From Candida dubliniensis CD36 (taxonomy: Eukaryota > Ascomycota > Pichiomycetes > Serinales > Debaryomycetaceae), in NCBI RefSeq assembly GCF_000026945.1, contig NC_012861.1, forward strand, positions 496,001-560,000: 64,000 nucleotides of DNA, in the 5' to 3' direction. Positions 1-9,059 of this stretch are shown piece by piece (position 1 is the first letter of the stretch; each line of letters opens with the position of its first letter). The notes under the pieces are model-generated. The model was given only the letters and a program-made list of their open reading frames with translations, ran no database searches and was not told the DNA's origin. A program made the position numbers and the translations under genes.

Positions 1-1
1 C

Positions 2-427
2 GAGGGAATAGATTCCGTTATGGTTGCTAGAGGTGCCTTGATCAAACCATGGATATTTGAAGAAGTCGAAGCACAGCAATATTTGGACAAGTCGGCTAGT
101 GAAAGATTAGACATTTTAGGAAAATTTGCTAAATATGCAATTGAACATTGGGGTTCTGATGAGTATGGTGTTGGGTTATCAAGAAGATTCATGTGTGAAT
201 TTTTAAGTTTCACACACAGATATATCCCAGTTGGTATTATGGAGAGATTACCCCCTAGGTTGAACGAGAGACCACCGAAATGGGTTGGTAGAAACGACTT
301 GGAAACTTTACTTGCTTCTACTGATTACAAGGACTGGATTAAGATTACGGAAATGTTCTTGGGGAAAGCAACTGATGATTTTCAATTTACTCCTAAACAT
401 AAAAGTAACGCCTATGAAAATAAATAA
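2..427 (+). CDS. DUS3: tRNA-dihydrouridine synthase 3, C-terminal part (partial)
   Basis: The open frame runs in from the left edge (phase from base 2) and stops at 425-427. About 141 C-terminal residues are visible. Near the left end is the Dus-family phosphate/FMN-binding stretch [12 protein letters not shown], followed by the conserved [17 protein letters not shown] segment and a short tail rich in Pro, Trp and Lys that is typical of Dus3. Dus3 proteins reduce uridine to dihydrouridine at position 47 in the variable loop of cytoplasmic tRNAs, using FMN and NADPH. The CCCH fingers and catalytic Cys of the family would lie upstream, outside the window. The ATG at base 20 is internal, not the real start. 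The gene is tail-to-tail with the YET3-like gene, with about 70 bases between the stops. Confidence 0.9.
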   Translation, partial: EGIDSVMVARGALIKPWIFEEVEAQQYLDKSASERLDILGKFAKYAIEHWGSDEYGVGLSRRFMCEFLSFTHRYIPVGIMERLPPRLNERPPKWVGRNDLETLLASTDYKDWIKITEMFLGKATDDFQFTPKHKSNAYENK

Positions 428-496
428 TACTGCAAATAGCTATATAGACCACACATATACACAAAAAAAAAAAATGTACACTTGAAGTTCGGCGAC

Positions 497-1066
497 TTAT
501 TTTCTTTCTTTCAACTCTGAAACATCTTCATATTCACTAGATAAGCTTTTTGCTTGATTTTTCAAAATCTCCAAATCTTCATCTTTTTGAGCTAATTCTT
601 TCTTTAATTTGGCAACTGTTGCGGAATCCTCAGCAACTGTTTCCGTAGACTTTAAATCATCCACTTTATCTTTTGTAGCAATTAATTCTGCAACTAAGGA
701 GTAAGTTCTTGTCAAGATCAAAGTCAAAAACAAAGTAAACCCACAAAGGTACATATTTCTTTGAGCATAGAATCTTCTTGCTTGAATTTCTGAACGATCA
801 ACAACAGCAGTTGAGCCAGGACTGGCAGTGGATGAATGTAATTCTGATGTGACAGCATAAACCCTATTGACAGAATCGATAAACAACACCAACACAAACC
901 CGAGAATACATTTGATAGCAATTTGAAATTGTTCATTTCTGAAAGGGGCTGATACAGTACTTAAAACTGATCTCCTAATTTTTCTAGGATATGGCAATGA
1001 AAGAACCCCAAAAAAGACCATTTCAAATACCAATAAACCAAATACCAAATTATAATATAAAGCCAT
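497..1066 (-). CDS. YET3: BAP31/YET3-like ER membrane protein
   Basis: A 189-residue protein with the BAP31 family layout. There are three membrane segments, at about residues 5-26, 47-69 and 104-127. A charged, coiled-coil-forming cytosolic tail follows (about 130-185: KLKKELAQKDEDLEILK) and ends in Lys/Arg. The motif NRVYAV after TM2 and the soluble stretch before TM3 match yeast Yet1/Yet3. In yeast, Yet1-Yet3 form an ER complex linked to Opi1/Scs2 and phospholipid and inositol regulation. The start is the first ATG and the length (about 190 aa) is usual for the family. Yet1 and Yet3 are close paralogues, so the exact orthologue is inferred. Confidence 0.85.
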   Translation of the reverse strand: MALYYNLVFGLLVFEMVFFGVLSLPYPRKIRRSVLSTVSAPFRNEQFQIAIKCILGFVLVLFIDSVNRVYAVTSELHSSTASPGSTAVVDRSEIQARRFYAQRNMYLCGFTLFLTLILTRTYSLVAELIATKDKVDDLKSTETVAEDSATVAKLKKELAQKDEDLEILKNQAKSLSSEYEDVSELKERK

Positions 1067-1444
1067 GATGTATTGTTAATCGATTGATGTGTACAAACGG
1101 CAATGATGAAATCAAAATAGTTTCGAGAATGAAAAAAAAAAAAAAAAAGAAGCTAAAAAAAAAAGAAAGAATTACCACACGATATATATATATCAATTGA
1201 CAAGTGTAATATCGACGGCAATTATAAGAATAAACTAGAAACAAGTAGCAACTATATGATGATGAAGAAAAAAGGGACAAAACGAGAAAAAAAAATTGAA
1301 AACCAGAACAAGACCGCGAAGTTTTGTTTGTAGAAACCGATTTACGTGTACATTAACTAAATTTTCTATACTAATGATATTATTATCCGTTTACACCAAT
1401 CATCTATAACATTAATCCATCCCATAGTTTATAAGTTATTATAT
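1067..1444. other. Intergenic: YET3 promoter and ECM3 3' flank
   Basis: About 380 bases with an A-run near 1130-1148 and an (AT)n stretch near 1180-1195. No open frame is worth calling and no clear regulatory site was recognised. Confidence 0.6.
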
Positions 1445-3085
1445 TTACAACCGCATCGACACCTTCAATGTAAAAGTAGTTAAAAAGGGTAATGTAATCC
1501 ATAAGATAGCATACTGGCAAATCAAACAAATTGCCAAACAATCCATCTGCAAATGTTCTTCACTTAGTGGGTCTGTGTAGAATGCAGTAAAGTACACCAA
1601 CGAAGTAGCGTTTGGTAATCCAAATTCTAAAACGCTAACAAATCTCACCAAACTGTCACCACCGTACCATCCACCTTGGTTGAACCCGGTTGTGACACCC
1701 ACACCAAATATTGGGATGATAATTAATCGGGCAACAGTGATTAGCAATGCCGTTTTCCAAAACCCTGGAGGCATTTTTTTCACTTGCAATCTTGCCAAAG
1801 TTGTACCAAGTAATATCAACCCCAAAGGAACAGATGCAGCACCAACATAACTGGTAAAATCAATAATAAACGACAATGGGGGGAGTTTATCGGGTGCGTT
1901 AGGTATATAAAAGTTTGATGTCACAAACAATGCCTTGAGTGGTGGAGCCATTGCAATGGCTATTGATAGAATTAATGAAAGTGAACATGGTGTGGTGATA
2001 TTTTTGAACAACTGCTTCAAATAATTTGTGACCTTGGATTCAGATTTCACTGAAGGCTCAGCTGCGATTTCTGATGTTGCCGTTCTTGTCCTTTGTACTT
2101 CGTTGTTTCGCAATGCGTCAAATTCCGAATATTCATTGATGACATCTTGGACATTCTGCGATCTTTGTCTTCGCAAATCGCTTGTTCTAGAAAGCACCAG
2201 CGTGATAGTATATGGAACACTCAACTCAGATGTATTTGATGTACGGCGTCTTACAACTGACCCTTCACTTCCATCAGAAGACAGTCTGCTCCTAGTCTTA
2301 TCAGCTTGTTCTGCCTTTGTCTTAAGAAATTGGTTATGCTGATCTTGTTCTTCTTCGTCAATATCTAATTGATCTGAAACAACCGCTTGACTAATTATTG
2401 AATCAGAATCGGAATTTGTATTATTTGGAGTAGCACGAGATTCTTCAGCTCCTATACCCGTTGCACTAGGATTGGTAGACTTTTCATGTTCAATCTGGCG
2501 CCTGATACTGCTCTCTGAATCACTACACTCTTTATTTTCCTCGTCAACCTTCAACTCATCTCGGAAATCGTATTCAATAAGCCTAAACAAACCAAATGAG
2601 AACTGACACATTACCATAGCCATCAAAAAAATACAAACATAAGCCACCCCCTTTTCTCCCTGTGCTGTTGTGAAGATTACACCACCTTTAGCAAAAGTTT
2701 GTAAATAGGCAATAGGCAAGTCACTAATATTAGGAAAGATACCCACCGAAATTAAACCGCCTAACCATCGTTTTGGGGATTTGGTAATTATATGAATACC
2801 ATATGCTAGTAACCCCCCAAATACAAATAGTAGTGCAGAAGTGAAAACAATTATCCCAATGTTTTTAATATCCGATGATTTTAAGTTACTGACAATATTA
2901 TTGAAGATCAAACATGGCATAATTGCTGTGACAACAGTGTCAGAAATGTCACGGCATGTTGAAACTGATAGAATATTTCGTTTAGCTAGATAAAACCCAA
3001 TGGCTATAATGAAATATATTTTGAAGATTGGTTTGACTGCCGAATATATGACTAAGCCCAAAGGTAAAGATGATGAGTCCGACAT
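1445..3085 (-). CDS. ECM3: PIN/auxin-efflux-carrier family membrane protein (ECM3-like)
   Basis: 546 residues from the first ATG (3085); the frame extends further upstream only through a TTG. The architecture is that of the fungal membrane-transport (auxin efflux carrier) family. A block of membrane helices lies at about residues 10-170. A long hydrophilic Ser/Thr/Glu-rich cytosolic loop follows at about 175-355, then a second helical block at about 365-540. N-terminal IYSAVKPIFKIYFIIAIGFYLA and C-terminal GLPNATSLVYFTAFYTDP are family-like. Yeast Ecm3 and its paralogue YNL095C are non-essential, ER- or vacuole-associated proteins of unclear substrate; ecm3 mutants show altered cell-wall sensitivity. 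The substrate cannot be read from the sequence. Confidence 0.8.
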   Translation of the reverse strand: MSDSSSLPLGLVIYSAVKPIFKIYFIIAIGFYLAKRNILSVSTCRDISDTVVTAIMPCLIFNNIVSNLKSSDIKNIGIIVFTSALLFVFGGLLAYGIHIITKSPKRWLGGLISVGIFPNISDLPIAYLQTFAKGGVIFTTAQGEKGVAYVCIFLMAMVMCQFSFGLFRLIEYDFRDELKVDEENKECSDSESSIRRQIEHEKSTNPSATGIGAEESRATPNNTNSDSDSIISQAVVSDQLDIDEEEQDQHNQFLKTKAEQADKTRSRLSSDGSEGSVVRRRTSNTSELSVPYTITLVLSRTSDLRRQRSQNVQDVINEYSEFDALRNNEVQRTRTATSEIAAEPSVKSESKVTNYLKQLFKNITTPCSLSLILSIAIAMAPPLKALFVTSNFYIPNAPDKLPPLSFIIDFTSYVGAASVPLGLILLGTTLARLQVKKMPPGFWKTALLITVARLIIIPIFGVGVTTGFNQGGWYGGDSLVRFVSVLEFGLPNATSLVYFTAFYTDPLSEEHLQMDCLAICLICQYAILWITLPFLTTFTLKVSMRL

Positions 3086-4524
3086 GTTCTTGTGAAAAGG
3101 TAATAAAGTTTGAAAAAACAAAGTTGGTATTCCTTTATTATTTTAGTTGTTTAGAATTATTATTTTATATTTTCTTTTTTTTTTTTTTTTTAATATGAAT
3201 TATTCTATTTTTTTTTTTTTTTTCCAGTACCAAATCTGGATCAACCACCAATGCAATGATTTATCAAGATATGGTTTATTCTACAACCGGTTTTCGTAGA
3301 CAGTATATTTTAAATGGTACCACTGGGTAATGTGTCCTAAACATTATCTATAAATGCTTAGATACCATTCTTAGTGTAGAAGTAATATGGTAGGACAAAT
3401 AAAGAGGCATCGTTTATATTCGCGGGATCGTGTACCCGAAGGTATCACCAGTTGGAAATTATCAACTACACTTGTAATAAATAATAAAAGCACAACAAAA
3501 ATCCAATGAATTTTCCAAACAATTAGAAAACATTTGTATTGGCTATTTCATGGTGTTTAGGCGAAGAAAGAGTTGTAAGGGATAATGATGAGCATTCAGA
3601 GGGGTTAGTAGAGTATCCCCCACATGTAAGTGGGGGTAACATTTTTTTTTTTTTTTTTTTGAAGCACTAAAATATAATCTGGAGTTTAATGATGATGCCC
3701 CAAACTCTTGTGTAAACTGCACGCAAGGAACTAGTTCTCACAGTGATTAGGATAATTTTATGCCTACACAACAGCCTGTTCAAGATATACTTTTTGGCAA
3801 TTGAGAACTCCGAGTTCTTGGAAATATGATTCAAGTGTTGTATTTTAAGGTTTACAAAAATTAGGCAGCATTAGGAGTAAAAAAGGAAAAGTTAGGGTTA
3901 AATTATTTGCAGGTCCAGCCATCAAATCCATTCAACTTTAAACTTTAAAATTGTGAGACTTTTCGTTTTTGTACTTGGGACACGAACAATAGAGTTGGAA
4001 AGGTTAACGTTATATCTTAAACTGTTTCGATAGAAACTCACAAGCTCGTTCATATTTTAATTTTAAAGCATATATTACTGTTGTTGTAATACTAGAATTC
4101 AGCCTAACATTGTTTATTCTATTTTTTTTTTTTTTTTTCCCTTTAATCTTTTTAGGTTATGTATTAATTAGCATGCATAGCATACCCAAAAATGTGCGTG
4201 CGATAAGAGATAGTGGAAAAAGATGTCGATATATAGGTTGCAGTAGTTCTACAATAAGGCAGAGGAATACAGAATGCATCACTTGATCAGTACATATGAC
4301 AAATTGATAAACAAAGATCTTCTAACAGTGGGAAACTCTATAAAGATTTCTGCTAACATGTTCCCCACAGTGACAGCCATAACTAGGCTTTTCCAGAGGA
4401 TACTGATAAAAAGAAAAATAGTTTTCGTGTTTTTGTGCACTCTAAACGATTTGCAATCTTGAACAAACTACAAATATCTTAAACAATTCTTTTTCTGTGG
4501 GTATCAAATAATTAATTACGTGTA
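3086..4524. other. Long intergenic region with T-tracts and a hairpin
   Basis: 1.4 kb without a credible gene. It holds several T-tracts (just before 3190, 3208-3223, 3642-3660, 4122-4138), a C5AC/GTG5 hairpin at 3617-3636 directly before the 3642 T-run, a 7-bp inverted repeat (TGTCCTA...TAGGACA, 3332-3398), and a near-identical direct repeat around two of the T-tracts (see findings). A 62-codon ATG frame at 4274-4462 lacks coding character. I could not recognise a complete LTR. Confidence 0.5.
3617..3636 (+). repeat. GC-rich hairpin followed by a T19 run
   Basis: CCCCCAC (3617-3623), loop ATGTAA, then GTGGGGG (3630-3636): seven perfect GC-rich pairs in an AT-rich spacer, followed five bases later by 19 consecutive T (3642-3660). 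It resembles a bacterial intrinsic terminator or a Pol III-style stop, but no gene abuts it. Confidence 0.6.
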
Positions 4525-5058
4525 TTAGCATGATTTAGAACTTATATATGTTACGGTAACCTTCTCAGCATCGTATATCTCAGCATCATCTATGTCCTCT
4601 AATATATCCTCTATATCATCTGTAAGTAACATTTGCATACTACTGTTATTTTTAGAATCAGAAAATATTGAAGCTGCACTTGACTCGGTACACGAGTGGT
4701 CATGACTTGATGCCACACTTAAAGGTGACGATGGTTCAGATGTAACTATTTGTTTAGTTGGAGCTTCTTGTTTAGTTATTGCTATTGGTTCTGGTGTGAT
4801 ATTTTGTTTCTTGGGAAGGATTTTTTCTGAAAATGCTGGCTTATCTTTTGAGGATGATCTCCACCTTTGAAACAATCTCGCTGGAGATCTCTTGGGAATT
4901 GTATCCGGATTCATGGAAGCTTCTGGTACTATTGTTGGTGGTGGCTGAAAAGCAGTTGTGTCGGAAGACATGGAGATGAACTCGCTTTCAATTAAAATGT
5001 TTAATGATTCACTATAAAGTAAATAATCTTGGAATTCTAATAAATTGATTTGGGACAT
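4525..5058 (-). CDS. Unrecognised Ser/Pro-rich acidic protein
   Basis: I do not recognise this gene. From the ATG at 5058 it encodes 177 residues; a second in-frame ATG at 4971 would give 148 residues (starting MSSDTTAFQPPP) and is an equally plausible start. No membrane segment or signal peptide is evident. The middle has a basic patch (PKRSPARLFQRWRSSSKDK), then Pro/Glu/Ser/Thr-rich low-complexity sequence. The C-terminal part is strongly acidic (TDDIEDILEDIDDAEIYDAE), and the protein ends SSKSC. The composition suggests a mostly disordered, perhaps phosphorylated regulatory protein, and it may be restricted to Candida. About 1.8 kb of non-coding DNA lies upstream, which in this clade often marks a heavily regulated gene. 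Confidence 0.6.
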   Translation of the reverse strand: MSQINLLEFQDYLLYSESLNILIESEFISMSSDTTAFQPPPTIVPEASMNPDTIPKRSPARLFQRWRSSSKDKPAFSEKILPKKQNITPEPIAITKQEAPTKQIVTSEPSSPLSVASSHDHSCTESSAASIFSDSKNNSSMQMLLTDDIEDILEDIDDAEIYDAEKVTVTYISSKSC

Positions 5059-6851
5059 ATAAGGCTTTTGGTGGATAGGGAAGAATAATGAATTACTTTC
5101 CCTGTAATTTTTTTTTTTAACCAAAAATTCTTTTGTCCTTATTTTATATTATCTTTTGATAGAAACACAAACAAGTATCAGTTTTTGTTTTCTTGAAGTG
5201 ATTGAATAGACAACTAGTGATAAAGTGGTCCCCTTTTACCTTTCTAAGAACTAACAATTACTTGAAAAGGGAAAGTAATGGTGGAAAAAAAGAAAAAAAC
5301 AAAAAAACAATGTATAAGTCAAAAAAGGGATAACAAAATTTAAAACTTTACCAGAAACAGGATAGATATATATATAGAGATATTCTGTCTTTACGATATT
5401 GGGGAATACTTGTGACTTTGCTGGTCCTTTAACCAAATTCTGAAGAATGTATAGTACAAAAGCGTGCGATGCGCAAAAGGTTAAATGTACAATGTAGCCA
5501 AAAGAAAGAAAAAGCAACAAAAAGAGAAAAGGAAAAAACAATACCAATAAGGTCACCCAATATATCAATTACAATAGACAAGTACAAATTTTGAAGTTGG
5601 CTATACTATGGGATTTGCAAAATCCCACTTAAAAGGAATGTATGTTGTATTTCATTTTTCATAATATGTTAACAATAGTTGTGTCTTGAGTAAAACATGA
5701 AAATGTGATGATCACAATCAATCAATGCTTTGGTTTTGAACATTCTGTTGCGCGACTTTGACATGACAATTCCTATTTTTTTATATTTTTGTGTTGCATT
5801 GTTCCCGTTCTTCTAGTCTTTTTTTTTTTTTGACTGACTACAATTTCCTCATCTTCGCACAACTGTTACTCAAGATTAACGTTGTGACTCTTTATTGTAC
5901 AATGTAAAATTCCCATTTTAGGAATACTTATTAAAGGGGGCAGCCTACCAACCAACAAATATATAAGAAAACCAGAAACCACAATTTGTCACGCCAAAGC
6001 CATCTTTGTTAATGTAACATACCATTAACAGAAGGTTGTCACGTACAATGAAATTATTATAAAACACTTGTGATATCACCTCCTCTCTCCTTAATCATTT
6101 GTTTTGTCTTGTTTCAAGACCTGGTGTAAAACAAAAAATACTCTTTGTAATGCAGTCCTCTCCTTCATGCAACCCCTATTTTTCTCTCCACGGATCAATA
6201 TAATGATCATTATTGCAACCGGTATTATGGTTGCTCTGAGACTAGTATTGTCTTTGTCACTTGGTAACCGCCTATCTAAGAGCTCGGTTCAAGTGCCAAA
6301 CGTTTTGTTTAATATGTACCATAATCTGAAACTTGGCAATATGCAAATGAGTAGTCTACAAACAAAGTTCTCCAGACAATACTCTCTATAATCTTCTAAA
6401 TAATAACAGTTGGGTTTTACTTCAACAAGCGGAGATATATCTACAAACTGGAACCCTGTAAAAGGCTTTTTTTTTTCTTATATAACAGTGGCTAGCAAGA
6501 TTGTGATCTGCATTTCAAGTTCAAGAAAATTGCTCTTCACAACCACCAGGTCTGATATAAGAGATATCAAATGTTTCTAAAAATACCAATTGCAAGAATA
6601 TTATTTTTTTCCTCCATCCTTGACTAAACAAGATTGACAATCACATTAAATGAGAATTGAAATAGCAAGAGAATTCGGACAATAGCAATTGTCTTTTACA
6701 ACCAAGTATTAGGTGAATATTTTCATTCAACTACTAACTGTTACAAATTACAAGAAGTTGGAGTACAATATACTTGTGAAAGAAAAGTTGAGAGTGGCGA
6801 CAACACTATCATTGTTATTGGATTCTTTTCTTTTCTTTTATTTTTATTTGT
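5059..6851. other. Long intergenic region (promoter of the 4525-5058 gene, 3' flank of POB3)
   Basis: About 1.8 kb with no convincing gene. An open frame at 6104-6391 begins with TTG and has no family resemblance. T- and A-rich tracts are present (for example 5819-5831). I see no RNA gene and no complete repeat. Confidence 0.5.
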
Positions 6852-8468
6852 CTAATTCTTTGCCTTTTTCTTGGGTGGTCTGTCATCAGTTTCATTGTTA
6901 TCGGCCATTTCTTCATCATCATCACTTGAAGGAGCTGCATCACTGTCAAACTCTTCAGCAACGTCAGAATCAGATCCAGATTGGAAATCATCATCTTCAT
7001 CTTCGTCATCATCACCAGCACTTCCCATATCAGCATCATCATCATCATCATCATTGGCTTCTTGTTCAAGAGCCTTTGCCAACCTTGCCTTGGCAATTTT
7101 TTCTTCATTCTTGACTTTAACTCCTTTTTCTTTACAGAATGATTCAAGGAACTCTTGTTCTTCACGATCAATATTGCTGAAAACATGCAGCTGATTAGAA
7201 CCAATTACATTCACCTCTAAATCAAATGTTCTTGAAGCAGAAACCCCACCCCCTGTTCTGGACATCACGACATTGCTTATTTCACTATATGGAATGTAAA
7301 GTGTTGGCTTTGTTACAAATAAAAAGCATCTGTCCAATGGGAACAAGTAACCTTCAGATGCTTTAACGGAACAAGAAACACCTGCTTGTAAATATCTCGA
7401 CTGGAAGGCACCGGGGGTGATCAACTTACGTTCAGTCAATCCTCGAAGACAATGTGCCATAACAACATTTGTAGGTGCATCATATGTTTTCTTCAATCTA
7501 TCCTTGTATTTCTTTTCAAAATCTTCATCACTGACATTTAATTCCAATTCTGTCTCTTCATCTTTAACAAATTGCAATACCAAAAATGGATATCTAGTTT
7601 GGCCTTGTCTTAAAGGTGGGTCAATCTGTAACACTATCAAGTGATGTGTCTCGTCCGGTTTAGGTAAACTGAAGATTCTTTCAATTTGTTCGTACTGTAT
7701 TTTGTAATCATAAGTTTTACCTCTCAATCTTAACGACGATGGATACATATCAATATCGTAACGACCTCTTGGTGTCAAGAATAACACATCACTAAATGAA
7801 ACAATGGCTTCCCCTGCAACTTGTCCAATGTCGGCCTTATCCTTCAATTGCTCGTAGAATTGCTGTGCAGCACTAGTTTCATTGATGACCGCTTCCTCAA
7901 CAACGTCACCGTTATTCTCACTTTTCACTATGGTTGTCTCATTCTCAATTGTACCCGGTACGTAAAATCTCATTTCTACAATTTCATCGCCATTCTTATT
8001 ATTATCCAAATTAAACTCAATAGCAACCTCGTTCTTACCAGTTAAATTCGAATTGCTAATATCCGCATAAGGAACCTCAAATGCTGGCTTATTGTTAACG
8101 TTGAAAATCAACTCATTTCTTGCTAAATCGGTTTTTCCCCAATTCCATCCTCTTAATGAATGCTCTTTATGTTCTAAATTAATGTGGAAATTACGAGTCA
8201 ATTCTTGTTTCAATTGAGTGAAATCATCCTGATCAAACCCATCCAAACTCACAACCCCCTTATTTTTAGTCTGAACTCTTAATTCATATCCTTTTGACCC
8301 TCTTGACCAGCTAGCAATCAAAATCCCTTCCCGTGGCAAAAGAAATGGTTGTGATACTGAACCACTTGATGTGCTTGCTTTCCATCCAAGACCAGACTCG
8401 GCTATACGCATACGTCCTCCTGATTTGGATTGATTTAAATATATTTTTTCAAAATCTGTGTTAACCAT
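6852..8468 (-). CDS. POB3: FACT complex subunit Pob3
   Basis: 538 residues, close to the 552 of S. cerevisiae Pob3. The N-terminal SSRP1-type region (about 1-110, with GRMRIAESGLGWK and KGYELRVQTKNKG) is followed by the tandem PH domain (about 220-460; FLTPRGRYDIDMYPSSLRLRGKTYDY and RKLITPGAFQ-type strands). It ends in a very acidic Asp/Glu tail with a basic nuclear-signal-like terminus (PPKKKAKN). There is no HMG box; in yeast Nhp6 supplies it separately. Pob3 pairs with Spt16 to form FACT, the histone H2A-H2B/H3-H4 chaperone acting in transcription and replication. The start is the only ATG before the conserved block. It is transcribed divergently from HOM2. Confidence 0.95.
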   Translation of the reverse strand: MVNTDFEKIYLNQSKSGGRMRIAESGLGWKASTSSGSVSQPFLLPREGILIASWSRGSKGYELRVQTKNKGVVSLDGFDQDDFTQLKQELTRNFHINLEHKEHSLRGWNWGKTDLARNELIFNVNNKPAFEVPYADISNSNLTGKNEVAIEFNLDNNKNGDEIVEMRFYVPGTIENETTIVKSENNGDVVEEAVINETSAAQQFYEQLKDKADIGQVAGEAIVSFSDVLFLTPRGRYDIDMYPSSLRLRGKTYDYKIQYEQIERIFSLPKPDETHHLIVLQIDPPLRQGQTRYPFLVLQFVKDEETELELNVSDEDFEKKYKDRLKKTYDAPTNVVMAHCLRGLTERKLITPGAFQSRYLQAGVSCSVKASEGYLFPLDRCFLFVTKPTLYIPYSEISNVVMSRTGGGVSASRTFDLEVNVIGSNQLHVFSNIDREEQEFLESFCKEKGVKVKNEEKIAKARLAKALEQEANDDDDDDADMGSAGDDDEDEDDDFQSGSDSDVAEEFDSDAAPSSDDDEEMADNNETDDRPPKKKAKN

Positions 8469-8642
8469 CGAAGATATTTGTTATTCTTATGTTTGGTTGT
8501 TGTGTTGATGAAACCTTGTTTCGAGAGAGAAAGAAAAAAAAAAAAAAAAAAAAAAAAAATAACGAACTGGTGGATTTGAAAAAAATCAACCAAAAAGCAT
8601 AAAGTGACGCGCGTTGTTGGAAATGAGACATATACACTCTTC

Positions 8643-8664
8643 CGACATTTGAGCTCAAATGTCG
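8643..8664. repeat. Perfect 22-bp palindrome
   Basis: CGACATTTGAG at 8643-8653 is followed immediately by its exact reverse complement at 8654-8664, with no spacer. It lies about 175-196 bases upstream of the POB3 start codon. Confidence 0.9.
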
Positions 8665-8878
8665 TACATCTTTGGAAGAACCCATAATATTATTGAATTA
8701 TGTATTACTACTGTTACCATAATAAACTTGTTTGACATATCCCAGATACATAATCTCAGATTGGTTTAGAGAAATTGTTACCTTCATTTCACGCTACGTT
8801 CAATGAAGTACATGGCACGTCATGTACTAAACCACCTTCAGTTCTAGGTCGTGTTTGTATCAATTTATAAAACTTACG

Positions 8879-8886
8879 TCACGTGA
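8879..8886. promoter_or_regulatory. Cbf1-type E-box TCACGTGA
   Basis: A full palindromic TCACGTGA about 175 bases upstream of HOM2. Cbf1 binds this sequence and, with Met4-type factors, controls sulfur amino acid genes in yeasts. The assignment rests on motif match and gene function only. Confidence 0.6.
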
Positions 8887-8940
8887 AACGGCATTATACC
8901 ACTGAAAAAAAAAAAAAAAAGAAAAAGAAAAGGGATAAGT

Positions 8941-8947
8941 TGACTCA
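8941..8947. promoter_or_regulatory. Gcn4-type site TGACTCA
   Basis: A perfect TGACTCA about 115 bases upstream of the HOM2 start. This is the usual position for Gcn4 control of an amino-acid biosynthetic gene. Confidence 0.7.
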
Positions 8948-9059
8948 TACCAGATTTCGGAAAAGCTGATAATTTTTCAGTCTAAAAAAATCTCTCTTTC
9001 CATTTACTGTTTTCTCTATAAACAAAAGACAATATTAAATTGCCTATTTAAATTGCACG

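Larger units (their letters stand above)
8469..9059. promoter_or_regulatory. Divergent POB3/HOM2 promoter region
   Basis: 591 bases between two start codons. It holds an A26 run (8534-8559), a perfect 22-bp palindrome (8643-8664), a Cbf1-type TCACGTGA (8879-8886), a second A-run (from about 8905) and a Gcn4-type TGACTCA (8941-8947). The last two lie close to HOM2, fitting amino-acid control of that gene. Confidence 0.75.

Noticed and set aside
3332..3398. TGTCCTA...TAGGACA inverted repeat as a possible LTR or MITE
   Set aside because: Arms of only seven bases, no target-site duplication or internal similarity to known LTRs that I can see.
4274..4462. 62-codon ATG frame in the ECM3 upstream spacer
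   Set aside because: No domain, signal peptide or composition suggesting a protein; expected by chance in 1.4 kb of AT-rich DNA.
6104..6391. 95-codon plus-strand frame with a hydrophobic middle
   Set aside because: It starts with TTG; the first ATG leaves about 74 codons, with no family features and in an isolated spacer.
6713..7204. Frames of 107-133 codons antisense to the POB3 acidic tail
   Set aside because: They are shadows of the repetitive GAT/GAA codons of the acidic tail (poly-Ser, poly-His, poly-Met in other frames).
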